This document shows, one piece after another, positions 1 through 11,600 of a stretch of DNA of 64,000 nucleotides. The notes under the pieces were generated by a model, which was given only the letters and a program-made list of their open reading frames with translations, had not been told where the DNA came from and made no database searches. The position numbers and the translations under genes are program-made. Numbering within the stretch: the first letter of the stretch is position 1; every line of letters begins with the position of its first letter. Origin of the DNA: Isoetes taiwanensis (lineage: Eukaryota; Streptophyta; Lycopodiopsida; Isoetales; Isoetaceae); contig JAJEKV010000009.1 in assembly GCA_021234155.1 (NCBI GenBank), forward strand, positions 13,710,546 through 13,774,545, read 5' to 3'.

Positions 1-1880
1 GTTGTGAGCCGTGGCCGGATCAGGCCGCCATGCCGTAAGGCGGGACTGCGGCCGATTGCACCGCCGATGTGCCGGACTTTGCCGCGACTTGCATCTCTCG
101 CTTTTAGCTTTGCTACCCGATGATGGAGAGTGCCGATAGGCAGTCGATACATCTGTATTAGTATCTCCCCTGCCTCCAATGTATTGGTGTTTCCTCGCTA
201 TCAAGAATCCTTTGCAAGTGGCCTTCCGCGGCCATCCTCCATTTCATCATTCACAACCCGCTTTTGTTCTCCCCGCATGCAAGGATGTGCCCAATTACCA
301 ACTGAAATTTGCAGAGAATATACAAGGTGAAATATAAATCAGATAACATGCACCTTTTGTATGTTAGAGGTTGTGCCGGCACTCCTTTAGTGGCATTGTC
401 CTCTTCATCGATCTACTAAGTATAACCATTGGTCGCTTTTTGCTCAGAACAAGTTTTTACTCAAGCCTGTTGAATGAATTATCCAAAAAAATTTGTACAT
501 TCATGTGGAAGAAAAATGTGGATCAAATATATTAATTGTTTGAACAAAACCTTTTGGTCGATGGTTTAGGGTTGTCTTGAGCAATCAAGGTTTGCTCGCT
601 CAAATACATATGGCAAAAAATTATATTAGCCTTTTTTTTTTCTTCCAAATGCTACTATAGGATGTCTTCATCAAGATCAACTTCCCGACTCACCCTCACT
701 CTTCTTCCCACAACCTTCCCGGGTCCTTGACCGCGTCAAACTCGCTGACTTTGGAAACGATCGCCCGAACCTCGCTTGTCGATATCTTCGCCATCGCTTT
801 CCTTCCCCGCAAAGAACCGTGTTAGAGGAGGCCTTTATAGAGGCAGTTGCAGAATTTTGAACTACAACATAATTGACAGCATCATCAGTACTACTTGAAT
901 CTCCCTTATTGCATGGGTTGGTGTCTTCAAAGATCGGTCATCGTGTGCGCACATGTGTCGCAGACCGGAGATAGCTTGATGTCCAATGTCTACAGCATCT
1001 TCTAATGTTGTCAATTCAAATTGAGACTCTGAAAATAGGCATGTACCTTTTTTTCCATGTCTTGGCTACGGAGTTTGAACCTTTGTAGACTTGTGCTTTG
1101 CTGATGTTGGGGTCCTTTTACTTCTTGGTGTATTAACTTGTTTCCTTTTCCTATTGCTATCAGGAGTTGTGGCTACATGCTCATCAACATCAATTATCTC
1201 ATTCTCGGTTTTGTGAGATGCTCCAGCATATATTCCTGCTTTACTGTTCTTTGCTTCCCCAATTCCTGCACTAACCCTGTAGGAATAGTCTCTGAGCACT
1301 CGAGGCAGCATGTTTTGTCCATGAGCAAACTAAGGCAGCTCACATGATAATGATGTCCACATTTCATCCGCAGGCTGAGGGTGTAATCATCCTGGAATGC
1401 AAGACCACAGGTGGAGCATCTCTTCTCATCTTTAATTGGCAATCGGAATGGTATTAGAGTGATGTTGACAAGCTGATCATTTCTCTTGGTCATCTCCCTC
1501 AGCCTGGTGACATTCTATAAGTGTTGCTGGGCTTTTGCAAGGAGGGACTCGTTATTGGCAATCTCAGCAGTTAGTGCAGCCACCTTTTGTACCATGGTTT
1601 CATCTATTGGCCCATCCCCCATTTCAAGGAGGGACTTCAGCATCTTTCTCCCTCTCCAAAGAATGAATCTCAACAGAGTACACCGTGATTAGGGATCCGA
1701 CAGGCTTGAAGACGCAATATTGTCCTTATAGTTCTGCAACTTATGCTCAACAGAAGGCTAAGAAGGTGCCCTTTGCCCGATTGTGCAACTAGTTTTTCTT
1801 GACACTAGATCAATTTTGTAGCATTTTAAGGCATCCTACAGACCTTTGATCATGCTTTCAAATTCACAAATGTTGCTTCC
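1..1880 (-). repeat. Degenerate second copy of the accessory-gene half of the 21.6-29.0 kb TIR transposon
   Basis: This stretch can be aligned by eye with 26.1-27.97 kb almost throughout. Shared blocks include the ACCCGATGATGGAGAGTG segment (115 here, 26,226 there), the CTGATCATTTCTCTTGGTCAT segment and the coiled-coil region. Similarity fades near 1,880, and the start lies outside the window. The copy carries the 3' part of the minus-strand accessory gene (linker, RING-like domain, coiled coil). Most differences from the other copy fall at CAG or CTG trinucleotides. It contains no terminal inverted repeat, so it is a fragment, or a copy whose left end lies off the window. Confidence 0.85.
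1066..1493 (-). pseudogene. RING-like zinc-binding domain plus basic linker, accessory-gene fragment
   Basis: Read on the minus strand from 1,493, the frame gives a RING-like domain: CSTCGLAF, a hydrophobic spacer, then CGHHYHVSC and CCLEC, i.e. C-x2-C, C-G-H-x2-H-x2-C and C-x2-C. RING folds usually bind two zinc ions and often act as E3 ligase or protein-interaction modules; the activity here is not known. The frame then continues as a lysine/arginine-rich linker (RKRKQVNTPRSKRTP), read in a second frame from 1,311, which looks like a nuclear-localisation segment. It is the counterpart of 26,973-27,600, where a glutamine codon of the RING (CAG) has become TAG. In this copy that glutamine (AFQDDYTLS) is intact. 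The frame switch near 1,200-1,310 shows the copy is not intact either. Confidence 0.6.
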
Positions 1881-4864
1881 GAATGATAGTGCTTTTGCTT
1901 GTGAATGATAGGGCATTCCTACTCTGTGATGCCTCAAGTCCAAAGATGATTTCGTTGGGTTGGTTAGGCCCCATCGGGCTGTGTTCTGCGGGGAAGGTTG
2001 TTCCTGCGATGTGCTCTTTTCTTCTGTTTCTAAGATGCCGCTTTGCATTTGCTCGTTGTTTAGTTTCGCTTCTTCTTGAGTTTTGCATGGCTCGTTGTTT
2101 GGTTTTTCTTCTTGAGTCTTCACGGATATGTTTCGAAGCTTCAATCTTATGGCCGATTGGGAGTTTTTCTTCTTGGGCCTTTTCGAATCAGCCGGATTGG
2201 GCCTCGAGTCACATGGCCTTGGCTCCGTTCATGCGCTATGCCCCGCAGAGGCATCACTTTCACCCTTTTTAAAAAAAAAAAAAAAAAATCTTCTAACTAT
2301 GTAGGCCCATGCATGCTTGACTATTGAAATTGGCTGGGACTTAATTCATTTGGCAAAAAATTCAATGGCCTTTGATTTGTACGTAAGGAGAGAATATTCC
2401 TAAAGATCAAATGTCAAAATCTAAGATGAGAAAAAAAAACCCGATAAGGAATGAAAAATAATGAAACCCTTCCACACATTGAAGCATTCGTGTTGTCTTG
2501 AATGCCATCACTCAATACAATGATCGATATTTGTGCCATGATTGTACCCGGAGAGAAAAACTATCATACATTTCTGAAGTTGATTATAACTCTCTACATT
2601 GGAAATTCTACGCACAACAAACAAGCTTTTTTCAACGAAGCCAAAAAAGCAATGTGTTTAATCCTTGTTTTTATCATTGGGAGCATTTAATGCATGCCTA
2701 GCAAGGAGAGTTGCAGCAGGAGCATTTAATGGTGATGCAGGACATTCTCACCTAGCTCTATGGGGCGACGTAGGTCCAAATCCATGCATTTGACACACTC
2801 TACCAAATTTAATATGCCAAAAAACAAAAAATAAGACTAACCTAAAACCCAAGTATAATATGCCAAAATTTATTAAAATATATTGAAATTTAATATGCCA
2901 AAAATCCCGAAATTTAATATGCGAAAATCCCTAACCTAAATAAGACATGTTTTATTTTCATAATGCACGCGGACTTTTGAAATACGAATTACCGTGGAAA
3001 AATTTCTTTCTATAACCTATTCAAGTTGATTCATGCATTTGACACTCATTGAAACTAATATGCTAAACGAACTTCCTATCCATGCATTTGACATTACTAT
3101 TGAAACCCTAATATGTCAAAATAATCTCCAAGAGTGTGTCTATGATTAAATTTAACACCCATGCCTCGTGGGTAAACTCAAGGAATGCAATCATGTAACT
3201 AGCATAACCTATAATTAAGAACATAGCCCCATTTGCATTAAACTAACATTATAGAGGCTAAATAATACTTATTTAAAATGATATATCATAGTGAAAATCG
3301 GATGGGAGACATGGTCGCGAAACCTAATGTGGCACTTGTTTCACACGAAGAAAATTGAACATCTTGAGGCAAAAAGGTTAAGCTCCCCTGGGCATGCATT
3401 TTACGTTGAAGCAAAGATTCTCCAATTTCGAAGTGTTTTGCGCTAGCCGTGTGTCCAGGGTTAGCACTTTTGGGCACAAAATGTCATCCGGGAGGTGGAA
3501 GAACATACTAAATGGGCCTGGATGATGGCTCAGAGTTTATCTACTAGATTGTTTGGACCCTAAAGAAACTCTAGAACCATTAAAATTGGCCAAGACTTTT
3601 TAATCTATCACTTCAACATACTTGTCAAGACTTCTAATATATCACTTCAACAAACCGCTAAAAAGCTACACCTATAGTTACAAATTGGCACAATCACAAG
3701 CTAAAATTAGCACAATTAGGATTTCATACAACTGCAATACAATAAAAGGCCCGAGGTAAGCGCTTCTTGGCAATAGGGTAATGTATCTGCTTTGGAAATG
3801 CCTCACTACTACGATTGCTTTCTAATGCTTAGAATTACATACTATGCTTGGCGGCTTCTTTTGATATGATTGGCCTGGGGGCGTGATTTGATATTTTTTC
3901 TATGTTCTCCTTGGCATCTGTTTGAAGTCGAAGGATTTTTTGTCAGCCCGATATCCCTTGGGTTGTTTGGGCACTATATGGATTTTCTATAGAGTGGCTC
4001 TCCTCCTCTTCACCTTCATAGTTGTCCTCTTGACAATCTGTTTTTGTTGTCTTGGCTCTGAAGGGGTGATGCCGATTGCTTGACCGATCTACTTGATTCT
4101 TAGGCTTAGGCTCTTCATCATTTTGTTACCTTATCCTTCTGTTCTGGCAGCTTCTTCGCCTTGCCTTCTTCGACAATTTTGCTCCTGTTCTTGACGCACG
4201 CTTCCCATACACCGTCGCCGACTTCAAATTATTGCCAAAGTTAATGCTAAAGTTGACTTTGAGTTTTTGAGAATAGCTTAGGATTTCAAAGTCAGCGGAC
4301 AATACCTTTGAGTTTCAAATCTGGTTAGGCTCATTGAACGAGCCTTAGCAATATACTTCCCGCCATTGCTACCTATACTACTTGTATACTTTCTTCGATG
4401 CCATACATGTTGTTGGTAGTAGGGCTTTCATCGTTGCCTTACTTGAACTTGTTCTCCTCCTTGTTGAATAACCCCGGAATGTCGATGTGTGGGGCTTACT
4501 TCTTTGGATTCCTCCCAGCTCACTCTAGTAGTTCTCTTGACATTCTAGCCTCTTTCGGTGGCCTACTTCAATATCTCTACCTCTATTGATGAGCAAGTAC
4601 CGCCTATTCAAGATGCACTTGGGTAACATCCTGCTTAGTCGCTTGTTTGGTGCATATCACTTATAGCTAAGGAATTTTACCTAAAATTTGTTAAAATTTG
4701 TTTTATAATAGGGAGGGGTCAAGGATACAATCACTGGGAATTTCTAAGAAATAGAGGGTAATTTTATAGAGTTTCATTTGCCTATATTCCTACATATGGG
4801 CATATTAGAGGGTATTGTTTAAGGTATTTTCTCCCCTGGGTATACTAACTGTGGACGCTCCTAA
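1881..4864. other. Non-coding, repeat-rich interval
   Basis: I see no supportable gene. There is a poly-A run at about 2,271-2,288, after a stretch (1,880-2,270) unlike the transposon copy next to it; it could be the tail of a retroposed piece. At 2,775-3,125 short units recur (see the separate repeat entry). Around 3,900-4,300 the minus strand has weakly coding-like, lysine-rich frames without recognisable motifs. Around 4,400-4,590 there is a short open plus frame that I do not believe. Confidence 0.5.
2775..3125. repeat. Short dispersed repeats (AATATGCCAAAA and TCCATGCATTTGACA units)
   Basis: The unit TTTAATATGCCAAAA occurs about four times with small variation between 2,810 and 2,930. 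The unit TCCATGCATTTGACA occurs near 2,780, 3,032 and 3,080. The arrangement is irregular, so this is not a clean tandem array. Function unknown. Confidence 0.5.
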
Positions 4865-4867
4865 TCC

Positions 4868-5760
4868 ATAATGATGCTCCCCATCAGACATATGGAAATC
4901 CCCCTCTTCCATGGCGGCCAATACCACCATAGAAAGGCCTCACTGACCGGACCACTTTGGTGACAAGTGTCCGTGAAGGAGATGGAGGTGTCATGGCCCC
5001 ACGCCCAGCCGATGGGAATCCTAGATAGCTTGGCGTGCACATACGGTTAGCACCCCAACAATACAAATAAATAATATGCCACCATGAAGGGTGGCCCCAT
5101 CATCACCAGCCCCATGACATCCGAATATCAATCATAATAAAGGAAATGCACCATAAACAAGGGCTCTATCCCCCATCGACTCATGGAATCAACTGGACGC
5201 CAAGGCCTCCTGATAACAAATGCATGATCATAACAATGGCGCTTTAGGGCATAGAACAATGGCTAGGGTAGTCCACTCCATCCGCCCCTCCCAGGCACTT
5301 TGCGCATAGGCCGAAACATGCTATGGCGTGATTGTGGCCTTCCGGAGACGCAATCCCATGGAATCACCCTATGGAACTACCCCTAAGTTACATCTCCTAG
5401 TCCGGGTGAGGTGTCAAGAGGCCCCCTTCCCGAGCATGACGGATCCCTATATGTGCTAGAGAACGCATTGCCCCTCGACTCCGCCTTCGTATCTCGAATC
5501 TTACTCCCCGTAGAAATCTAAAGGCCACCCTCACCCGCTCGAGCCTGTGGCCAAGAATATTGGCTCGACACCGCAGCCTCAGAAGTGTCGTAACCCATAC
5601 CCAGCCCTCTCCATGACCGGGTCATACTCACTATTCTGGTCTTGAATCATTATCATAGCATCCCCCCCGTGGGGTCTTCGACAGCGTCACAAGCATTACC
5701 GATTTAAGAGGTTCTAGCTTAGGAACACCACTAAATCTAAATAGCTTTGTTTAGTACTAT
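4868..5760 (-). repeat. Truncated gypsy LTR, minus orientation
   Basis: This segment aligns base by base with 31,420-32,400, the 3' part of the full LTR at 31,416-32,919. Both begin (plus reading) with GATGCTCCCC and share AATAATATGCCACCA, GAAGGGTGGCCC and AAATCTAAATAGCTTT. After AAATCTAAATAGCTTT the similarity stops and gypsy internal sequence begins, so about 0.5 kb of the LTR is missing. It sits just beyond the integrase end of the minus-strand pol, the expected place for the 3' LTR of that element. Many differences between the copies are CAG/CTG losses. Confidence 0.75.
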
Positions 5761-5829
5761 TATAGGCGAATTCTACCAAATGAATGTAATCCGCCTATTG
5801 AGATTGCTTATTCCGCATATAATTCCGCA

Positions 5830-6430
5830 GTGATATCCTCAATAATCCTATTGGTACGCTTCCACCGCCCCATCCGTCCGAGGGTGATAGGGCGGTACTC
5901 ATGGCAAGCTTGGTCTCGTATAGTGCTGAAAAAGTCCTTCCGTAGCACTAACAAATTTTTGGATCACGACGAGATATCGGGGTTTTGCATCCCATGGAGT
6001 AGAAAAATCTCCTTTGAGAATAAAAGTGCCGATCCAAGGCAAAGATCGGTGGTAATGACATGGCAAGAAATGTGCCATCTTGGAAAGCTTGTCAACTACC
6101 ACCATCAAGGCATCAAATCCATCGGCGTGCGTGGAGACCCACAATGAAGTCCATGGTAATGACTTTCCATTTCGCATTGGGAATATCCAAAGGCTCCAAA
6201 GTACACGGTGTTCTTAGAATTTCCTCGCCTTTGTCAAGCCGTAAAGTTGGCCTTCGCTTAATGTAGCGCGCAATATGCTTCTTCATACCAGGCCAAAAGT
6301 AACTGGATCTTATCTTGAAATATATTTTCATGAAGCCGGCGTGACCCTCAATAGGACTGTTATGCATGTCATGGAGAATAAGCCAACTCCTGATGAGTCG
6401 GGTACACATAACTTGTCGCAATAATATAAA
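5830..6430 (-). pseudogene. Ty3/gypsy integrase fragment
   Basis: Minus-strand frames at 6,421-6,113 and 6,177-5,899 give typical gypsy integrase pieces. The first is the zinc-binding N-terminal region (HDMHNSPIEGHAGFMKIY, then a WPGMKKHIARYIKRR block). The second is the start of the catalytic core (ITMDFIVGL, DALMVVVDKLSKMAHFLPC). The family inserts cDNA into chromosomes using a D,D-35-E triad; the first aspartate is visible here and the rest is frame-broken. It lies 3' of RNase H and next to the truncated LTR, matching gypsy gene order on the minus strand. Decayed; no intact product. Confidence 0.85.
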
Positions 6431-6494
6431 AGATTACCGTCCTTCTTATAATGCCTAAATGTGTCCCTCTCCATATCCGGGTCCTCCGGCCTCT

Positions 6495-7050
6495 TTAGAA
6501 AGATCGCCCACACTTGAAACTCGTGGGATCCGTTGGAAGAGATTGTTCAATAATCTTCCCAAATTCACTTGCAAGAGTGGGAAATAGCATTGCAATGGGG
6601 TACGCGGTGGTCAATCTGATGTCGAGATAAGGCATTTGGTAAATCCATATCGGTTTACCGTGTTTATACGTAACCTCAAAGTCATATTCCTCCAAAAATT
6701 CTATCCACCTCCGTTGATGAAGATTAAGATTCGCTTGTGTGAAGATATATTGCAGACTTTGATGATCTGTGTCTGCTTGGAATCGCCATCCAAGAAGATA
6801 ATGTCGCCAGATGCGCAAGGCATGGACGACTCCAAGCAACTCCTGGTCATGAGTGGGATATCTCTGTTCAGCGTCATTCATTTTCTTAGAGTCATAGACT
6901 ATGACAGAACCCTCTTGCATCAAAACAGCGCATGTGGCTATCTTACTGGCATCGATGGCAACCGCCTTATCCTTGAGAGGATCAGGTAAAGTAAGGATGG
7001 GTGCCGACGTTATAAGGATGGGTGCCGACGTTAAGGCATCCTTCAATTGT
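6495..7050 (-). pseudogene. Ty3/gypsy RNase H domain
   Basis: This 183-codon minus-strand frame carries AVAIDASKIATCAVLMQ, then KKMNDAEQRYPTHDQELLGVV, WRHYLLG, DHQSLQYIF and HQRRWIEFLEEYDFEVTYKHG. These blocks are diagnostic of the RNase H that follows RT in gypsy pol; it degrades the RNA strand during reverse transcription. A 21-bp tandem duplication at the start of the frame repeats TSAPIL. This is the best-preserved part of the element. It is continuous with RT upstream (higher coordinates) and integrase downstream. Confidence 0.9.
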
Positions 7051-7059
7051 TGGAACCCT

Positions 7060-7830
7060 GGTTGAACCTTGCTTTTTCAATGTGCTGCCCAATCCTTGAC
7101 CCTCTCATCTTGGTTAGGTCAAGAAGGGTGCTTAATCTTAGCAAAATCCTTAACTTTACGATAGTAGCCCTCACAATCCCGTAAAACTTTTACTGAGACA
7201 TTGGTAGGACCGCCGCCTTTTAATCTGCCTCAATTTTATTTGGTAAAGCAATACCCTCTCAAGTAAAAACAATATGTCCCAAATACTCTAATCCCTAGTG
7301 GTCTAAATTTGCATTTGGAGAACTTAGCAAACAATTGGTGGTGCCGCACTTCGGAGTGTGATTTTAAGACCTTCATGATCCTCCGTAGGGTCTTCATGTA
7401 GATGAGAATGTCATCAAAGAAAATAATGACAAACTCGCCTAAATAGTCTCAAGACATCGCTCATGAGAGGCATGAAGGTTGCTAGTGCATTAGTGAGTCC
7501 AAAAGGCATAACTGTGGAACTCATAATGTCCATACTTGTATGGAATGCGGTTTATGAATGCCCTCCTCCTTAATTGTATTTGATGGTAGCCGGGAGCTTA
7601 AGATCTATTTTGAAAAATACTTAGCTCCTTGTAGTCGATGATCCATAAGGTCATCTACGCTTGTAACGATAATTTATTTTAATAGTATGCTTTATTGAGC
7701 TTTGGCGATAATCGATACACACATACGCCATTTTTCCATCCTTCTTTAACAAACAAGATAGGGCTCCAAAAGGTGACACACCGGCCTAATGAATCCCTAA
7801 CTTTTAAAAGTTCCCTCAGAATCGCTTCTT
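7060..7830 (-). pseudogene. Ty3/gypsy reverse transcriptase, frame-broken
   Basis: The minus strand at 7,398-7,421 encodes FFDDILIY, the catalytic YXDD-equivalent motif of gypsy RT. The surrounding sequence contains recognisable but frameshifted RT blocks between the protease at 8.4-8.6 kb and the RNase H. Frames change every 50-150 bases, often at positions where a CAG or CTG would be expected. No intact product is possible from the sequence as given. Confidence 0.8.
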
Positions 7831-8376
7831 AAGCTCCTCGCGAACCTCGTGTCCATGCGATAAGGGGCCGTGACCGGGTAGACTTGGTACCGTTGAGAGT
7901 AATTTTTACACTCTACCCCTGTGCTGTGGTAACTTGCAAATCCTATCCGGAAAGAGATTCTTGAACTCGTGGAATAAGGTCGGCTATAGCTCGGAGGCAA
8001 CCCCCAATGATTTCTCTGCCGGGCTTCAAAAAGGATGCAAGCTTAGTAATACAAGCCCCGCGCTTCACGCCGAATGGCCTTATCCACTCGAGATGCAATC
8101 GATAATAGGATATGTCGCATTTATCTCCCGCGGATCGGATGTGGGCCCCATTCATTGGAAGGTGACAAAGACGCTCTCACAATCTATATTTGCTTTTGTC
8201 AATTTAGAAATTCCATCCCCACAATCAAGTCATATTTCCTAATATTCATGAGCTCAGCTCCCAAAGTGATAGGTACCGTAGGCTGGATGTTTCAAGGTAA
8301 CACGATGGCCTTGGGTGTGACGAATAGCTCCACTAGCCAACGGACCGGTCCGGGTCTTAGATTTCAAAGGGGTTAA

Positions 8377-8592
8377 TTAACCCGCAGAGTTTCGCCAACC
8401 TAGGGATGCAAAATTATGGGTACTACCCGTGTCCATAAGGATAATGAAGGGCTTGCTATCAATTTGGCCCCATCGTAGAGATGACACTAGGTTGAGACTT
8501 GGCCCGACGGTCTCCAATAGCAAAGCAAAATGTGGGACTCCTACCTTTGTATATAATTGGTTGGCTCCTCGTCCGCCAAAGGTGGAGATCAC
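8377..8592 (-). pseudogene. Ty3/gypsy aspartic protease core
   Basis: The minus-strand frame contains KPFIILMDTGSTHNFAS, the D-T/S-G active site of retroviral-type aspartic protease followed by the usual THNF of plant gypsy elements. The protease cuts the gag-pol polyprotein. Upstream residues (GVPHFALLLETVGPSLNLV) fit the pre-protease linker. The gag that should precede it is displaced to 14.5-15.2 kb by the 5.9-kb insert that begins just upstream, at about 8,640. Confidence 0.85.
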
Positions 8593-8639
8593 AAAAAAGG
8601 TGTCACCGTCCCAATCAACTTTGACAAGGCATCCAAAAT

Positions 8640-11600
8640 AAAAACTACATGGTTTTTCCCATGGTTATGACTAGAAAACCATTCCACAAAACCAATGGGT
8701 CTTTGTGGGTTAATTTCATTAAAACCATATGAGGCCTAAAGTACTTGGTTTTCTTGTGGAAGGTTCATCGGGTGGTATTATGGCATGGAAATTGCTAACG
8801 CTCCTTCCTAGTGTTTGTCAAAGTATTTTCATGTTGGTAAATGGATGTGGTATATTATAATGTTTTAGAGGTAGGGTTTCCCAATGTGGTATAATATGGT
8901 GGTTGTGGATGTGGCTTGATGTCGTGGCTCTATTTATATGATTTTATGATGTGGTTAGTTATTGTGGTAAATGCACACTCGCCATGTGTTATATGAAAAT
9001 CACCATTATTTAATTAGTTGAAGTGCTTAGGTTATTGTATTAAAACACTACTATGTTTATCAAACTTAGATCTAATTGTTAGTTGTAGCAATGCATGGTT
9101 TTGTAGTACACTAGATTCATGGTTATCATTTATAAACAAGTATTACTATATAGTCTCAAAAGCATTTCAAATTACTAGACTAAACTATTAAGGATTGTGG
9201 ATGGTTTCTTATGTATTGTAGTACTTATTAAGGTTGGTAATCCACTAATGGCTTTTAGTCTAAAAGCTGCTTAACTATTGCATGGAAAAACATGCCTATC
9301 TTTACACCAAGATGTACTTCTCGTTAAGGCTGATAAAACCACTAACGCTTTCTATTCTTAAGCTTCTTAAGTTTTTGCATATAAAGACTTGCAATCTTTC
9401 CACTAAATATCTAATAGTTTTTTCAATCATACACGCAATGGTGAAGATGACAAATCACTACATTTCTATGATCCCGGCACTTTTAATTTATGAATGAAAA
9501 CCATAGCAATCTTATTAATTATCCATGTACATCTTTGTACAAATGACTACATAGTTTAACATGTACGTATAGTGTTTATGATTAAATGCATTGCATGCTC
9601 AACATATACCCCCTAGTGCTTAAGACTACTTAACCATAAATGCTTTTACATCCAAGGGGCAGCTTAAGTTTAGACTAAAACAACTACTTAAAAGCGTAGT
9701 GGTCTTTGCATGGTTTCAGAACATTGTAGGGTTCTTAAACCTACAAATATTTTTGGATTTAAATGTTTTCCCTATGTGGTATTTACAAGAACCACTACTA
9801 CTTTTGTTGAAATGATATTTACATGTTTTTTCCTTGTGGTTTCACTATAACACCACCTATAGCGTAGTTTTTTGCCGTTTTTTTTTTCAAAAAAACACCA
9901 CCTAAAGTCCATGCATAATATTATTCCAAAAATGCTAGAAACAATGGGTAATTTTTTAGCGTGGTTTTTCAAAAAAAAAAAAAAAACGCTTTTAGATTAC
10001 ACAAAACGTTAAGTAGATTATAATTTAACAGAATATTAGATCGATTACAATTTAGCAAAATAAAAAGAAACTTTTTTTATGCTGAACACATACAATAAAT
10101 TTCAATCACATAGAGTAAATTTTAATGCCTGACTTCCGAACTAGAGGAAGACAAACAGAGGAAAACAAGAAACTAAGATCCAGAACATCATCTTAAAACA
10201 AAAGCTAGCCCCAAATCAAACGAGGAGAAATGGTTCATTCCGACTTTTGCATGCATGTGAGCCAACCGAGAGTCGGGCCGGTTTCCTTAGGTCCTTTCAA
10301 AATCCCGGGTTCTCGCATGAATCTCCACCTCTAAGCCACATATTCTTGGGATATTCTGCCTCATCTTCCGTTCCTAGGGTTACCTCGGATGCTTACTTCC
10401 TCTCTACCAAAGCATCTCAAAGAAATTGATTAGGCATACTTCACATGTGGACAAAGCAATAGAATCGGGGATTGTTTCGTATTCATTCAATTTGATCAAA
10501 AGACCAAAAATCAAGCAGGGTTGAATGCCACAAAGAAAATGGATTCCAATTGTTGGCGCCTCGCAGTGCCGTGATCCACCGATAGTTTTAACTTGTAATA
10601 TGCAACAAATTTATTGAATCGTCCGATGTCCATCCGCAATTCTCGTCTAATGGCCCATGAAAAATTATAGGTAGCAATATAAGGCTAGTTAGTTTCAGAA
10701 AAGCTTGTTACTAATGAAGCAAATTATTCGACAAGAGCCACCTTTTGTTTCCCGACTAAATCACTTTCATCGATCCCCAAACCAGTTGTACACCACAACG
10801 GTTGCAAAACCAATAATTCGATAATCAAGATGCACAAATAATGCACAAAAGCATGATGTTGCAATAATCCCCGCTGCTGAACTTGATCCCTTTGCCCGCA
10901 CCATATGATTATAGGTTACCATGTTGCATCATAAAACCTCCCTCAACCTTGCAAAATTACGCTTTTGTTTGTAATCTGTGATACGTTAATCAAAACAATC
11001 ATGGGCACCCCAGAAAAGCAAAGGCTCCCCCCCTGTGAAAGATTCAACAAAGTAAAACCCCTAACCAGTCCACAAACTTTTAATGCCATATGGCGAATGC
11101 GAGCAATCGGCTTAGCATATTCCAAACCCCGTTTCGAAGCTAACCTAAAGCTTAATTCCATTTTAAAAATCTTTTCCGATTGCCATGTATATAGTCTTCT
11201 CAAAGACTATACAGATTCCTCTCGAAGTTGTGACATGCTTTAGCATTTAAAGCAGAGTCTATGTTAACGCCCAACATGCTCTTAAACCCAAATTTTTGTT
11301 AAGAAAAAATAGAGATATCCTTCATTACAACCAATATTAAGGCAAACCCCATTTTCAAACCATCAAGTTTTAAAAGTCAAGCCGAAAGGTGGAATGGCCA
11401 ATACTGTAATCAAATATCGATCCTCGTGTCCCCGCCAGATTTGCACCTTGAGTAGTTAACCCCTTTGAAACGAAGAAAATATGCTCCAGCAAAAAAGAGA
11501 TAATTTTTAAATGATTCGTGAGAGCCGCCAAGTGTAGCCACCCTCAATCCTATTGAATCCATGCTTTGTTGTGAAATAAGACCCGCCATATTTTTTCCGC

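Noticed and set aside
8840-8890. Second Helitron 5' end (TATATTATAATGTTTTAGAGG, like 49,929)
   Set aside because: The resemblance is limited to about 20 AT-rich bases, the TC start is missing and no 3' hairpin plus CTAG follows nearby.
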